Positions 9,694 through 22,429 of a stretch of 64,000 bases of DNA are shown here, one piece after another. Source of the DNA: Gossypium raimondii. Taxonomy: Eukaryota > Streptophyta > Magnoliopsida > Malvales > Malvaceae. Numbering within the stretch: position 1 is the first letter of the stretch; the number at the start of each line of letters is the position of its first letter. Where the stretch lies: the NCBI RefSeq assembly GCF_025698545.1, contig NC_068575.1:53577980-53641979 (forward strand). The letters run 5' to 3'. Position numbers and translations under genes: made by a program. The notes under the pieces were generated by a model. That model searched no databases. It saw nothing but the letters and a program-made list of their open reading frames with translations, and was not told the DNA's origin.

Positions 9694-11420
9694 TTATGCC
9701 TTTGGACATTTCATCACATCCACGTTTCTTCGAATTTCACGTCGTTTATTAGCAATTGGGCATACATCCAGGCAGGGCTCTTTTAGGGTGTCATCATTCT
9801 CCGGCAATGGTGGGCTAACCCCAAATTTGAACTGCCATAGCAAAGTTAAAACAACTTAAAACAGCCAATTGGTGACCCTAGAAATCAGCAGTTGCAGAGA
9901 TAACAAGAATATAATAGTGCATCATTAGAGGTACTTTGGCTTTAATGAAAACCTAACCACTTTTTTGAGGTAAAAATCTGGTTAATAGATTTTTACTTCT
10001 TCTGCAGAAAAGGAGGCTTGCCGATGATAAACAAATGAAAGTGAACGGGTGAAATTACATGTCACCGGCTCAATCTGATTTTGCTGACAATGTTACTCCC
10101 CATAACCAAAATGAGTTTCAGAAGATTGAACGCACTTCAATGTACCAAAATTTTATGAAGAAAGGGATGGGGCTCGAGTCGTTGGAGTTACCTGACAGCT
10201 ATAATCGCAGAAGTTAGGCTCCATCAGCAGAGGGACCCCCATGTAGTCCTTGAAGAAACTCTGCAAAACCAGTAATGCAACAACTCTCAAGGTAAAAGTC
10301 CACTTAGATTGCAGGTACGCTGAAAAATTTCATGCATATAAATATAATAATTACTAACCTGTGTTGGAAGCTTACAAGTATTGATACAAATCCCTACGCA
10401 CTTACTTTCCTCTAAGTACTTGCATCTCTCTACAAAAACCTGCAAGAAATTGAAGTGCTCCGATCATGAAAATGAACCTCATTTTGCTCACATTATCATG
10501 TGAATCTTAAATCAAAGTTTACCCCGCTATTGCAAGAGGTTCCATCAGGAAGATCCACAGAATTAACCTTGCATGTGCCCATAAGCCACTGACAGGTAAG
10601 CACAGTCACCCTTGCTTAACAACACACACAGAGAAGAAAAAATTGAAGTCATAGCCATTTAATTTAACATCAAGTACCATCTGAGAGAAAACTGTCCTAT
10701 GTTATGAATGAAGATTCAACTCACCAATCATCATTGCAGCGACCCTCCCTCCATCTATAGGAGCTATAAGGATTTTGTAAAGCTCTAACAATAATGGCGG
10801 AAACAGTGACTTCAATATTCGAACCTGTCATGTCCAAAGCAACAACCACCAATAAGATATATAATGAGCAAAACAGGGAGAAGAAAGAGTTCAGATTGGA
10901 ACACCGCAGCATCTTTGGTGTGAGAATTGCTTCTGCTGTTCATCATGAGGGCTTTCGCCAATTCAATAAGTCCACCATATCCAGGCTTCTCCGAATCCCA
11001 TCCAACTTCCTGTAACAGCCCTTAAAACAAAAAAAAACACCGAATAAATGTTTCTTATTTGACTTGTCATACAACAAATTGAGTGGCTGGACTGAAACAA
11101 TTTCCCCCAAACTTACCTTTACCAATTTGTCACGAAAGGAATTCAGGAAAAAATGGTCCAAGATTCCTGGCTTATACTCAGCCTTTGAACCTTCACTGTG
11201 TATCTGAAAACAAATAGGAGAAGTAGTAAATGAAAGATTTCAAATTACAGAGTAGAGTAGATGAATGGAAACCCACCGTTTCGGGAGAGACAGAGGAGCA
11301 AAAGGCGCGGAAAGATGTTCGATTTTGCAGTGAAGATGTTGGAAGAAGGTAAATAGGAGATGAAGATACCATCACAGTTTGCGGAGCAGGAAGAGTCAGA
11401 GCCAGAGGCGTCATTTTCAT
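9694..11420 (-). CDS. D27: Beta-carotene isomerase D27-like, plastid
   Basis: Eight coding exons on the minus strand, all joining in frame: 11277-11420, 11117-11203, 10905-11009, 10725-10824, 10523-10614, 10359-10439, 10192-10260, 9694-9831 (271 aa). I start at the first ATG (11420); upstream the frame opens only through GTG. Residues 1-50 are Ser/Thr/Leu-rich and poor in acidic residues, like a transit peptide. The body carries family blocks: EYKPGILDHFFLNSFRDKLV, EVGWDSEKPGYGGLIELAKA, LFPPLLLELYKILIAPI, TCQWLMGTCKVN, a Cys-rich core CKYLEESKCVGICINTCK, FFKDYMGVPL, NFCDYSCQFKFGVSPP and a C-terminal KEPCLDVCP. These define the D27/DUF4033 family. D27 isomerises all-trans to 9-cis-beta-carotene, the first step of strigolactone synthesis, and binds iron. 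D27-like 1 and 2 paralogues exist; the Cys-rich core and GVSPP/LPE tail favour D27 proper, but no tree was made. Confidence 0.9.
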
Positions 11421-12630
11421 TTCACTTGCCAAACTAATTATCACTCTTTTCCCCTTTATTTTGGCGTTTTAAACTTGAGATGGATAGAGACGAGTGCCAA
11501 GGCAAATAAAAGATTGCGGGTAGAGTGAGTCATTAGAGTTTTCGTTTCTGCATCACCAACCATAAATTTTACATTTCCTCCTGATTGGATAAAATAAGAC
11601 ATCACGGATCAATATAGGTAGTTCCTCTTCCTCATTCTTGGTGATGCGCTGGAATTCAACTCAATCAGTTTCTTTCTTAAGAATATTTTTGCATATACAA
11701 GAATTCTTGGCGATGCCTTCATTATTTAATCATGTAGAATATTTTGTATTCTTGTTATCGCTATCGTCTTATTATTATTATTATTCCACTCTCATAGTTT
11801 AATAACATTTTTTACCCTCATTTGTGATCAATAGCAATTAATAAAGTACACTTTTAAATCATCCTTACCTGCAAAATATCACTTCATATAAAGTTGTATA
11901 AAATAAAATCCAGCGATCAAATGTTATAAAAAATTGTTTGATCATTCTTCGGATCTCTCCAAATGTTTCCGAATCCCCACAACCGACAAACATGTGGATG
12001 TTTTGGAGTTTCCATTTCTTAATTCTTACCGTAGTTTTATTTTACCCGAAAATACAAAAGCTACAGCATTTAAGTATTTCTGCTGTAATGCTTTAGCTGC
12101 TTCACTAATGTTCCAACTTCCAAATAGCTCTCTATGAATGGATCAACTTTGGGATACGATTGTGAAAGAGGCAACGAAAGTTCTGCACACACACTCACGG
12201 ACCTAAAACTTGCATATCAAAATCGAGTCTAAAAGGAACACTAATGATATCACTCTCCGAAATTACAGACACCTTTCTCAATTTATCTATTTGGAGTTGG
12301 ACTTGTAAATTACATCTCATCCAATTTTATTAAACTACAAATACAGTGTCCATATCGAAACAGACTTGCAAACCCCACCCCCGCCAGAAAAAAAAAAAAA
12401 AAGAAAATGCTAGAAGGTTAGTAAAACAAAAAAGGACAACCCAAAAAAGAGCCAGAACAATACCAAGGACACTGACCTATAGACCTTGACTTTGAGTAAA
12501 TACCACTACCATCCCCCATGAAGTATGAAGTTCAAAAAAGGATGCACCATTGATTCTTATGATGGTGCTGAAACTTTGTTTGGAATAACAGAACATACAT
12601 GTAGAATACTTATTTGCTTATGTTTTGATT
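11421..12630. other. Intergenic: D27-like promoter side and CYP21-4 3' side
   Basis: The left part holds the 5' UTR and promoter of the D27-like gene. The rest, including A-rich tracts near 12390, shows no gene. A 67-codon open frame at 11934-12137 is not recognisable. Confidence 0.5.
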
Positions 12631-15541
12631 TTAGATGCTTTGTTTCAGATTCACACTGCGGATCCCTATAGAAGATTTAGGTCGATAATGCTCATCTGTG
12701 TCCACCTCTTCAATTTCCTGGGCAAAATATTGTACCAACACAATAGATATAACTTCAACCAGCTTCTAGGTTTATGAAGCATATGGTATCTGAAAATGAT
12801 AACCATATGAAAGAAATCTGGAAACATTTTAAATGCCTCCAACCAATTTTGAAAAAAGTAATGCACAAACAATTCAATGGAAATAAACAATAGCTTGCTT
12901 GTTACCTGAACAATGTCTTCTCCCTTAATGACCTTCCCAAAGACAATAAGCTTCTCATTTAGATCTGGGATTGGTGCAGTTGTGATGAAAAGCTCAAATT
13001 CTTTCTTATCATGCTTTACCTTAGAAGTTCCAAGCATGAATGCTTCATGCTTCAAACTGGTTGAACATCAGAGGATGTAAGTTACAACAAGAAGTATGCA
13101 CGTCTGGCCTTAGTTAGGATGGTCAATCAACGAAGAAGTAAAGAGGACAATATGAGTGATTGAGTTCAATCATCAATGTACTAACCTTGTATCAAGTTGG
13201 CTGTATTGCTTTCCTTTCAAAGTCCAGTCCTCTACAGCTCCCAGCTTATCACTATCACCAGCCTGAATCACATAGTGCTTTATCACATGGCGAAAAAGCA
13301 TTCCATTGAAGTGTCCTCTCTGACTGCATATCAATCACATGATTCGTGAGGATGACTTTGGAAGACACGGGTCTTCCTTTGAACCGGCTAATGAAATTCA
13401 GTAGCACACCATGTTCAACAGGAAAAAAGGGAAAATAATATATTTTTAAACATAAAAAGAAAGAAATTCTTGCACTGCACTTCCTAGAAGTGTTTGGCTG
13501 CCCGCCTATCCCATGATTCAACAAACCATGCATTTGCACATCCCACCTAGACCAACTACTTGAAAGTACAAAAGAAATGGATCTGTTTTTATTCCAAAAG
13601 AAGCTAGATTAGAATATAAAAATATGGCTAAACATGATTTAGCACTAAACCTAAATTAGATGGAGCTTACATCAATTCCATTAAACAAATTTGCCAGTTT
13701 ACACCAAACTCTGAGAATGAATCTTAAGAATTAAAACTATAGTGATAAATTCCATGCATTCTTGATAGATAGACAGATGCATAACACTCAACCAACAAAA
13801 ACAACACCATGATGCCCAAATAGACGGCAATGCTACAAGATTAGAGCCTAACAATTTAGAAAATAAAACTGCAATTTGATCTAGAAAAATAATTTAAAAC
13901 TATTGCTGACTGTTTCACAAGCAAGTATGAACTGCTCAGCTCTACCAACATCATTTTTCTTCAATTCAAATATTGATCACATAGACTTTACTGATTCCAG
14001 TACTTACCATAAATCAAGGAATTGATCAACAACTTCAGGAGAACTGTCCTTGAAGAGCTCCACTGTTATATAGCCTTTCGCAGTATCTAAAATCTAGTAA
14101 TAAGAAGGGGTAAAACAGAGTTAATTCAGTGGATAAAACTCATTCTGAATAAGATTTCGATATAAAAGCCTAAAAGTAAAACAAAGTAATAAATGAACAA
14201 CTCAGCTAAATTTCATTCATCACAAAAAGCCAACCTGTCAAGATTGTAGGATACAATTGAAAAACCTCAAAAGAATACCAAAAAAAGATGCTTTATTGAG
14301 AGACATGCTAATGAAATGTTTTCTTAATAGGTGATGCTACCGAGAACATGATAAAAGAATTTCTTTTGTAATGTCTTTAGATGAATTCATGTACTCACAA
14401 GACACGTGCCTGCAAGATGAAGGAAAAATTTACTTGTAGAAAGCTTGTTAAATAGATAAAAGAAATGCGTTATGGAGAGACATACTAAGGAAATATATGT
14501 TTCCTTAATAGGTGATGCAACCAAGAACATGATAAAAGAATTTCTTCTGTAATGTCTTTTGATGAATTCAAGTGCTCACAAGACACATGTGCAAGCTGAA
14601 AAAAATATTAGTCGCTGAAAGCTGGTTAAATAGATAAATATATATATATGCATTGGATAAAAAAACACATTGTAAGTTAATCACCTAGGTCAATATTGTT
14701 TCTCAGAACTAGGCACAGCACGTTGCAGGCCAGTATTACAAGAAAGTAGACATTATTCACACAGGCACCAAATATTAATTAGGAAAGAGCTTAGCAAGTA
14801 AGGAACCTACAGCATATCCTGGAAGATCAGACTTCTTTGAATCCATGAAAGAGTTGTCACCCTACCAAATACAAGCCACAATCATTAGAGAGGATATAAA
14901 GTTAGACATAATAATAACAAACAGGCAAAATGCCTCATCATAGAAAGCCTCATAAACAAGGATACATTCACAAAAGAACAGAGAAAAATTGCCTTCAAAA
15001 ATCCTGAAAGGATGATACGTTGATACAGGGCACTGAGTAAAGAGTTCTACCGTAATTGATGAAACCAAGACTTAAAACAAATATGAGACCATGAGGATCA
15101 AGAAAACCATTTAGAATAAATAAGGTTCTTAAAGAGTGTACCTCAATAACTGATTCCCTGTTTTCAATATGAATTCTTGACCTAAAGACAAGAAAATTGA
15201 GTCAAATTCCACTGACTACTAAATATAAACCATAATTTATTCTCCACAAGCAGTTTTATTTTTAAATGCACTGCTCTGCAATTTGCAAGTCATACAGTAA
15301 ATTACATGAATAAACAAAGTATGCACATAATCAAGTTTAAAAGCATTGCAGCACTAAATCCCATGGCCAACAGCCGAATTGCAACGAACCTTTGAGTCCA
15401 GTGTCTGTAGGTGGCATACACAAAAAACAGAATCAAAACGACAATCAAAGTCAACATAATAATTGTTGTAAGACTTATTCGAGCTGGCCCTTTCTTCCTT
15501 TTGCTCTGTTGTAGCAGAGCTTGTGGTTTGATCCTCGCCAT
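12631..15541 (-). CDS. CYP21-4: Membrane-anchored cyclophilin (peptidyl-prolyl isomerase), CYP21-4 type
   Basis: Seven coding exons, all in frame: 15390-15541, 15142-15181, 14811-14861, 14008-14093, 13186-13323, 12906-13056, 12631-12717 (234 aa). The ATG at 15541 gives [20 protein letters not shown], a basic cytosolic head, followed by one membrane segment (about residues 24-46, [20 protein letters not shown]), then a lumenal cyclophilin domain: [71 protein letters not shown] and [19 protein letters not shown]. These match plant CYP21-4, a divergent single-domain cyclophilin of the secretory (Golgi) membranes. The catalytic Arg is retained in LFRHVI, where typical cyclophilins have FHRV. Length equals the Arabidopsis protein within two residues. 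It probably has a 5' UTR intron. Substrates are unknown. Confidence 0.9.
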
Positions 15542-16140
15542 CACCTTAAAACTTCAGTTCCAACAATAAAATCCTGAATTTAGAAACAAAAATTCGTGTC
15601 AAATCCTGGAGGTAATAAATGCATTACTAGCTATGAAGCAGTAAATAAACCACGAACTCTTTTAGTTCAAATATGTACCGGAAAAAAAGGATTTATTGAG
15701 CGTAGGAAAAATAAACTCATAATTGGCCAGTGTGCCATATAATTCGGATATAAGTGCAGGTCATGATCTTCCAAATATATAAAAAGGCTTAGGAAAATTA
15801 TAGTATTCTCGTGAAACTCATCCTCCGGTCCGCGTAACATAGATTAAAACTAAATTTTTCAAAGCTACAATAATTTTTCAAAGTTTACAGTATCAAGAAT
15901 CAAGGGTGAAGTTGAACATCCTAAGATCTAAGAGTTGAAAATTGAAATATATGGAAACTTAAGAAAGGAAAAAATATAAAATAATAACTCCTGACTTGAA
16001 TTTTTCATCCAGTTGGAAATAAAAACCCTAGAAAAGAGAATCTTCTGGGACGAAAAAGCAGAAATTGGAGGAAAACAATTATAAGACATCAAAGTTCAAA
16101 TCGGTTAACTTCAAATCAATGGAGAGAGAGAAAGTACCGG
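15542..16140 (-). other. CYP21-4 5' UTR with probable intron
   Basis: On the minus strand a donor-like CCG|GTACTT lies near 16135 and an acceptor-like AAATTCAG near 15580, about 40 bases upstream of the ATG at 15541. The stretch between is AT-rich and non-coding, as expected for a leader intron. A pyrimidine-rich (CTCT) tract near 16120-16133 fits a leader exon. This is inference from splice-like sequence only. Confidence 0.4.
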
Positions 16141-17947
16141 CAATTTAGCGTTAGTCCCGTCGAAATGAAAAAGGAAAAAAGTGAGAGTATTTGTTACTTT
16201 TTTCTGGTGTCTGGAGTTGTTGATCCCTTCGTATAGGCTCCGCAACGAGAAGATCCAGCCAAAGCGTTTTACGATTCTTCCAGTGTTCTACCAGTTAATC
16301 CTCATTATTCACAGAAATAGATAACGGGAATTTTAGAGAGTTGGGTCCATAACCTTTTCTATTAATGGACCTTTTATCCTTTTTTTTTTTTTTTTAACTT
16401 CACAATATATTAACTTTATGCTTTTAAGTCACCATTTACCCTCTAATTATTTTGATACTTAATTTTTTAGGGTGACTCTTTTGCCCGAAAAATTATTCTT
16501 TTAATTTTTCATTTAAGTTTTTAGCTTTTTAGTTCTTTAACTCACATTTTCTATTAAATCAACTCAAAATTAATAGAAATTTTAATATTTGTTAACTTTG
16601 CTAACATGACATACCCATGAATTGTTATGTAGATGACATGTCAATATTTAATTAATTTTTAATCTTTTAAAATGTTTTAAAATATTTTTATGATTTTCAG
16701 AATTTTAAATAATTTTAATGACTTCTAATTTTTAAAATTAGTTTTATATTTTTTAAATTTTAAATTTTAAAATTAATTAAATAATGACATAAAATCCACA
16801 TAATAATTCACGTGCATGCAATGTAGCAAAGTTAAAAAATTTAACTTTTATATTTATTTTGAGTAATTTGACAAAAAAAGTAAAATTAAGAACTAAAAAA
16901 GTAAAAAGTTAAATAGAAGGCTAAAATCAACCTTTTCTGTTTGTAAAATTAGAATTAAGCTTTTTTTTATTTCACTTTAATAAGCCAACTATCATTTTTG
17001 TTCTATTTTACAAAAGAAAAATACTGATAAGAACATAACACGTGGCACACTATTGGTATATTGGGGGGAGGGGTTAAAATAAGGTATAAACCTATTTTTT
17101 CAAAGTTTTGGCTAAAAGAGAAAAATTTTGGTCATTTGTAGTACAAGAAAGAAGAAAACAAAGCATAATTTGTAAAAATAACGATGAACCACCATCCAAA
17201 ATGGTTCAACTCTCAGCGCACCAAGAATACTGGTAAATCAACAATGCCAAGGAATAAAGATTGAAATGGATGAGGAAAATCAATGGTGAGTAAAGAAGAG
17301 TTGAACTAGATAAGGATTGAAGTAAAGCTGAAAGATGTAAGAATAAGCAGGTACAGTCCCTTACTCAGACAAATATGAGAAGGCACAAGGTTTGAAAAAC
17401 TTTGCAGCAATAGTAGAAGCCGAAAACCATGTCCTCCCCCACCCGAAGTTGAGTAAGGATCGTCCCACTCTTTGGTCATGTTATGGGTGATGAAAAGCAC
17501 ACTGTACCCCCCATGGATTTCTTCAATGCCAACTTGGCTTTCATGAAGTAGTTCTCTCCTCAAAACGGTTAAAGTTAATAACACCCTTAAAAAGATATCT
17601 CCAATCTAGCATTGTCTTTGCAGCTTTACCGGTTGATTTTGTTTCTCTCCGTAACTTCACTGAAATCTTTGTAGAAAATTAATTTTCGAGAACCATTAAG
17701 ACTAAAAACAATTAATAAACAAACTATTCACCCAACGAAGCTGCTTATTATTATTATTTCAACAAAAATGATTTTCATACTAAATAATTTACCGAGAAAA
17801 ATGAAAAATGATTCCTCGTCGCCAGGTTGCGTGGGAAACAAGACGTATATACGTCTTCATATAATCTCCCAATGGCTTTTCCCACCATTTAGAAAGGAAA
17901 AACATGTTTTCTGAAATAATGTATTGGTCAAGCAAAGAGAAACAATG
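16141..17947. other. Intergenic, AT-rich, with an interspersed repeat
   Basis: No recognised gene. From about 16390 to 17030 the sequence looks like a degenerate interspersed repeat (AAGTCACC...TTTACC at the left, a GTTAACTTTGCTAACATGACA core near 16592-16612). The part next to 17948 holds the POP1 3' region. A minus-strand open frame at 17306-17584 (92 codons, with GGGGHGFRLLLLLQSF) is compositionally not absurd, but I do not recognise it. Confidence 0.45.
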
Positions 17948-20900
17948 TCATAAGAATCTGACATCTTCTTCTTCTTCTTCCAGGATAATGGTGGCAAGAG
18001 CAAGTCTATATGCTGAAGACCTAAGGTTCCTAACAAGGACATATATCTCCTTCCTCCTACGATTCACTGTCATCTCCTTCCACTGCTCTTCTCTCAGACT
18101 AGCAAGCAAGACAGCCTCACAGAACGCCTCTGCCGTTGGCTTTTTGCTGTGTATATAAAAAGGGTAATCACTATATGCAAAGCCACATAGGTTTTAATAA
18201 AATTACTATACTGGATACTGAATAGAATCCAAGTTTTGCGGTGCTGATATTGGAAAAAGCCGGTACTAACCTCCCTCGAACAAATCCAGTTGTGACAAAA
18301 CCAACTGGCCACCGATGATATTCTCTAGAAGCAGGGTCATCTGGTACATTGAGTTCCCACTTACCAGAAGGTTGTTCCTTGAAGTATGACCCCACAGCAG
18401 AATTAGGCATTTCGAGTCTACCTTCAATGCTGCCTGTGCTGCAATATATCCAAATTCAACATATTAATCTCACAAATAAAAGAAATTTATCAATCGTACG
18501 CAAAGAAGTGTCAAGGACAAAACAAAAGTAAATCTTATTAGATTAAAAACGGGTGATACTTTCACCCAGAAAAAGGGATCAGAGCATGAACTTATATTAT
18601 CCTTGCAAAGGCGCTCTAGATGTACCAAACATGTTGGAGTGAATACATTTCAGGTAGATAACTCCATTAGCAAAGCCCCAATAATTAGAAGACATACATG
18701 CAGGTTTATGCATTCACAACCAAGCAAGATAGCAGATTTCAAATTATCACTTGGAATATACACAGTTTAATCGAATCACTACCTGCAAGTCCACATTGAT
18801 ATATCAGTGAGACGTGGAGCACATATAACAGCTCCATCTTCAAAAACACCCTCCTTGTATGCATGAAGATGAACCCTTACAAAACATAACTTGTGGTTAT
18901 AGCTAATTTGAGTAATCCCATTTTGGCCTTTTTCCATCATGTTTTTGTCCTTCATAACCTTAACAAGACTTAATTTTCTATTTTGCAATTGAGGAAATAG
19001 AAGTAAATGTTCACCCTGAATGCCATTCAAGAATTCAGTCAGCAAACTAGATGTCCTCGCAACAATGCCACCAAATGAATCACGATGTCTCAATGATGTA
19101 ACATCACTTCTTTCACAACTTGAATTACTCATCGAGTATTTCCGAACTATATTTTCTCCACTTGAAACTTGAGCTTCTTTAACCCTCCTGGACAGCTTGT
19201 CAAAAGCAGTATGGACAACATTCCAAGGTGATGGAATAGGAATTCTAAAAGGTCTTACAGCAGGAGGATGCTGCTCCGCATTTTTCCTAGAGGTAGTGGC
19301 TTCAATTTCATTTAAGGTTAAGTATGAATTGCAATCGGGGAAATCAGAAGGAAAATAAGGCAATCCAATCTGTAATAAAGAAAAAAAAATTAACATGCAG
19401 CGCTGGATAAGTGGGTATTCCAAGAGAGGATTCTTAGGACCAAACACTTACTTCACAAGCAATCCAGTGTTTTTCTCTCAGCCCAATCACATGGGCCCCT
19501 TTGGAGACAAGAAAATTCCAGAAGACCCTAGCCCAACTTATAGGTACTACAATAGACCATCTGCAACAAAGAATGAGGGAAAAAATTATTCATGAGTTGA
19601 CATTTCTGAATCAAGATTTTTCAAAGAAAATTGCCTCCATGGTGGCAGGCAAAACGAGATAATGTGTATAAGAAAATTGACAAATCCTGCTGGATCTATC
19701 CTAAAGCAGCATAGAAAACTGTTGCGTTAAACATCCAAGCTCCAATTCTCATGCCTAAACTTAAAACAAAATAGGGCACAAGTGAGCTGAGCTTAGAGCT
19801 CTTGTCCTTGTGTGCACTAGACCTTTTGTCTCCATTGTGCTTGTGTCTAGAGTAAAGGCCTCCCCTCTCTCTCTTTTGTGGCACTGCTGCCTTTGGCTCA
19901 AGATAATTCTTTTTTGTGAAATAGAAGACATATCACAACACTACACCAAAATGTTATGTAACGTAAGAATGAACTCAAACACTTTTGTCCTTATTTAAAT
20001 TGGTATGTTATATGATTCTTAAATGCAAGGATAATGCAGAAACAAATTCTTGTGCATCAAAATTTTAGTGATCAATTTATTTCTAGAGATAATTAATATA
20101 TGGGGGGGAAGGAACAAAGTAGTTACCCCATTGGAGAGCCCTTCTTGTTATTATTTTTTAGAAGCAAAATAGGGCAAGAACGCGAGCACTGCACCTTGTT
20201 TGAAGTCTTTGGGGGCCCTGGTTTTGGTTCATCAAGGCAAAAGAAACCCATCCGCTGCTGATGCTTTTCCATGCAAAGTTCATTTTCTTCCTCTGGAGGA
20301 TCTATTCTACTGCTAGAATCCCACAAATTCCTCCCACCAGATAAATTTTCAATTCCTTCAGGTTTTGGACATGAGGTTGAGGCTACCTCTTCGTTCTTAT
20401 CTAAATTTCCAGTTAAAGTAATACAGTCACTGGCTCCAACTTCTTGCATATCAATTATAGAATCTGGCTCATGAAAATCTTTGGTCTCTTTTGTGAGCAA
20501 TAGACGAGGATCCTTGACGGTAAAAGATAAAATTGCACAAGAAGGACTACATTCCTCATCTTCAAGTGTAAAAGAGTTTTTATTTTGAAAGTCATCCCTA
20601 TCCCTCTGAAATGAACACTTTTGCAGTTGCCAAGAATTCTCCACGATGCTGCAAAGGCAACCAACTCATTCAGCTCACTTTAAATTCCTATCTTAGTACA
20701 AAATGACCAGAATCTATCCTAAATAACTAACCAAGAGACAGGATGAACAGTCTTCTGAAGAAGTTGAAATGCCTTGGACCCAATTAATTCCAATTTTGCA
20801 AGTTGACCCTCATTTGAAAAACAATTAATGGTGATGCCTCTCTCAATCATCTGGAAAATAATTAGATGCAGAACTTAGCATCTAACCCAATAACGGCTTG

Positions 20901-22216
20901 TGATACATACAACTCTTTCTGTTTAATGTCTATGTAAGACCAAATGAAAGAGCTTGCTCACATTCATGAGTTCCATGAAATTGTACTATAATTTAAACAT
21001 TCTTATAAAGTTCAAAGATGGGTGATTTACCAGCTTCTGACAAGCACATTTTAGAGCATCATATCCCTCATTAAAAGCTGAGGCATGGATCCAAACCCAA
21101 AGTTGGCGAAAGCAAGAACCAGAGTTGGTTCTACATTGCTCCTTACTTCCAACCACATCAAGGCAATTATTGTTGTCATCTTTTTTACTCCCCTGATGAG
21201 GACGCCACATATAAGTTACAGGTGCAATTGGCTGTGAAAGAGGTGCTCCAACATGATAAAGCTGAAAAAAAAAATCAAGTAGCAAGTAAACGATTTAGTA
21301 TTATTATTTCTTAATAATAAGAAAGGGTGCAAGAATGACCTACCATAGCAGTCCCATAAGTAACACCGGAAAGAACAGAATCAGAAACACCTTCAGATTT
21401 AACAGATGTAAAAGGGACTAAAACCATCTCTAATGTTGCCACTAAATAATCCTGGAAGCAAACAAAAATAATAAAGTAAAATGTATGATCCAATTATTAC
21501 TAAAATCTACTAAAAGAAACACAAAGAGGAGTAAATTAGATTCAACAAGAAAAGGAAAGCGCCTGCCTCTGGACCTTCTAGTTGAACAGCAATGTTATAG
21601 CTCGCATCATGGAGAAGCACTCCCTGTTTGAACCACCTCAAAACCGCCCTCGACCCCCCTCCTCTATATCATATAAACACGGGAATTTCGAATAAGGAAC
21701 TCTAAAAATTCGGGCTCTTTCTAGACTATCAAAACGCTTAAACGATAAATTTAAGTACCTGCCATGCAATCCTAAGGGAAGGTAAAACCCCCACCGTTTA
21801 GCCATTGTGAACCGCTTCGCGTGCCAAACGTGCGTTCTCAACCGCTTGGTACCATCCCCTGAAGTAACGAAACCGCTTTGGGGATTGTTTTTAAGCTCCA
21901 ATCTCCGACGAAGGCGACGTGGAAGGGGAGATTCATTCTTCTTCTGCTCCGTCTCTAAACCTGAAACATTGCTCTTATCAACCTTAATTAATCTCTGCCT
22001 CTTTCTGTTTCTCTTCTTGGAAGCTTCATTGTCGAATGCTGTGGTTCTCCTCCTCTTGTTTCTACGAGACCTAAAATCGTTATTGAGTCGAGCGGACACA
22101 GTTGAGTGAAGCGACTCGAGCTCGGCAGCTCTGGATTCTGCGAATTTTTGTAAGTTGATTTTGCGCGGGGGTTGAGACGCTGAAGCTTGAGGTTTTTTAC
22201 TTCCTTCAACAGCCAT
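17948..22216 (-). CDS. POP1: Ribonuclease P/MRP protein subunit POP1
   Basis: Ten coding exons, all phases agreeing: 21759-22216, 21567-21663, 21344-21451, 21031-21261, 20732-20850, 20127-20648, 19452-19560, 18783-19369, 18271-18438, 17948-18146 (865 aa). POP1 is the largest protein of RNase P and RNase MRP and acts in tRNA 5' processing and rRNA maturation in the nucleolus. The N terminus has PRKINLQKFAESRAAELESL and the Arg-rich RSRRNKRRR block, then THVWHAKRF.MAKRWGF.LPLGLHGR. Middle segments include RWFKQGVLLHDASYNIAVQL, YLVATLEMVLVPF and the exon encoding GWSIVVPISWARVFWNFLVS. POPLD and C-terminal signatures are LREKHWIACEIGLPYFPSDF, SYFKEQPSGKWELNVP and HRWPVGFVTTGFVRG. Length is slightly above the Arabidopsis protein. 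The exon 2 donor reads GAG|GCAGGC, a GC-AG intron. The 3' end adds a Glu run (LEEEEEDVRFL). Confidence 0.93.
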
Positions 22217-22346
22217 TGTAGGAAAGTTTTAAAAGATATAAATCATTGAGCAAGGATCTAGCCGAGAAATCAACACTGTTTTTTACTCTTTTGAGAACAG
22301 CCAGTAAATAAAACAGACCAGCTTTCGAGAGAAAAAAAAACACAAA

Positions 22347-22359
22347 GGGTTTAGGGTTT
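22347..22359 (-). promoter_or_regulatory. Telo-box upstream of POP1
   Basis: The minus strand reads AAACCCTAAACCC, a double telo-box core (AAACCCTAA), about 130 bases upstream of the POP1 ATG. Telo-boxes are characteristic of promoters of plant ribosome-biogenesis and translation genes, which suits POP1. I infer shared regulation with that gene set. Confidence 0.6.
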
Positions 22360-22429
22360 TTGCTTTTGGAGCGAATGTTTAGAGCGACTCCTTTCTATAG
22401 CAAATTACGGAAGTGCCAAACTAAGACAC

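Noticed and set aside
10794-11015. Plus-strand frame starting MAETVTSIFEPV
   Set aside because: It is the complement of D27-like exons 3 and 4; the splice-consistent minus-strand reading is decisive.
17306-17584. Minus-strand 92-codon open frame (GGGGHGFRLLLLLQSF)
   Set aside because: No family recognised, no credible start context and no matching neighbouring exons; kept only as a note within the intergenic region.
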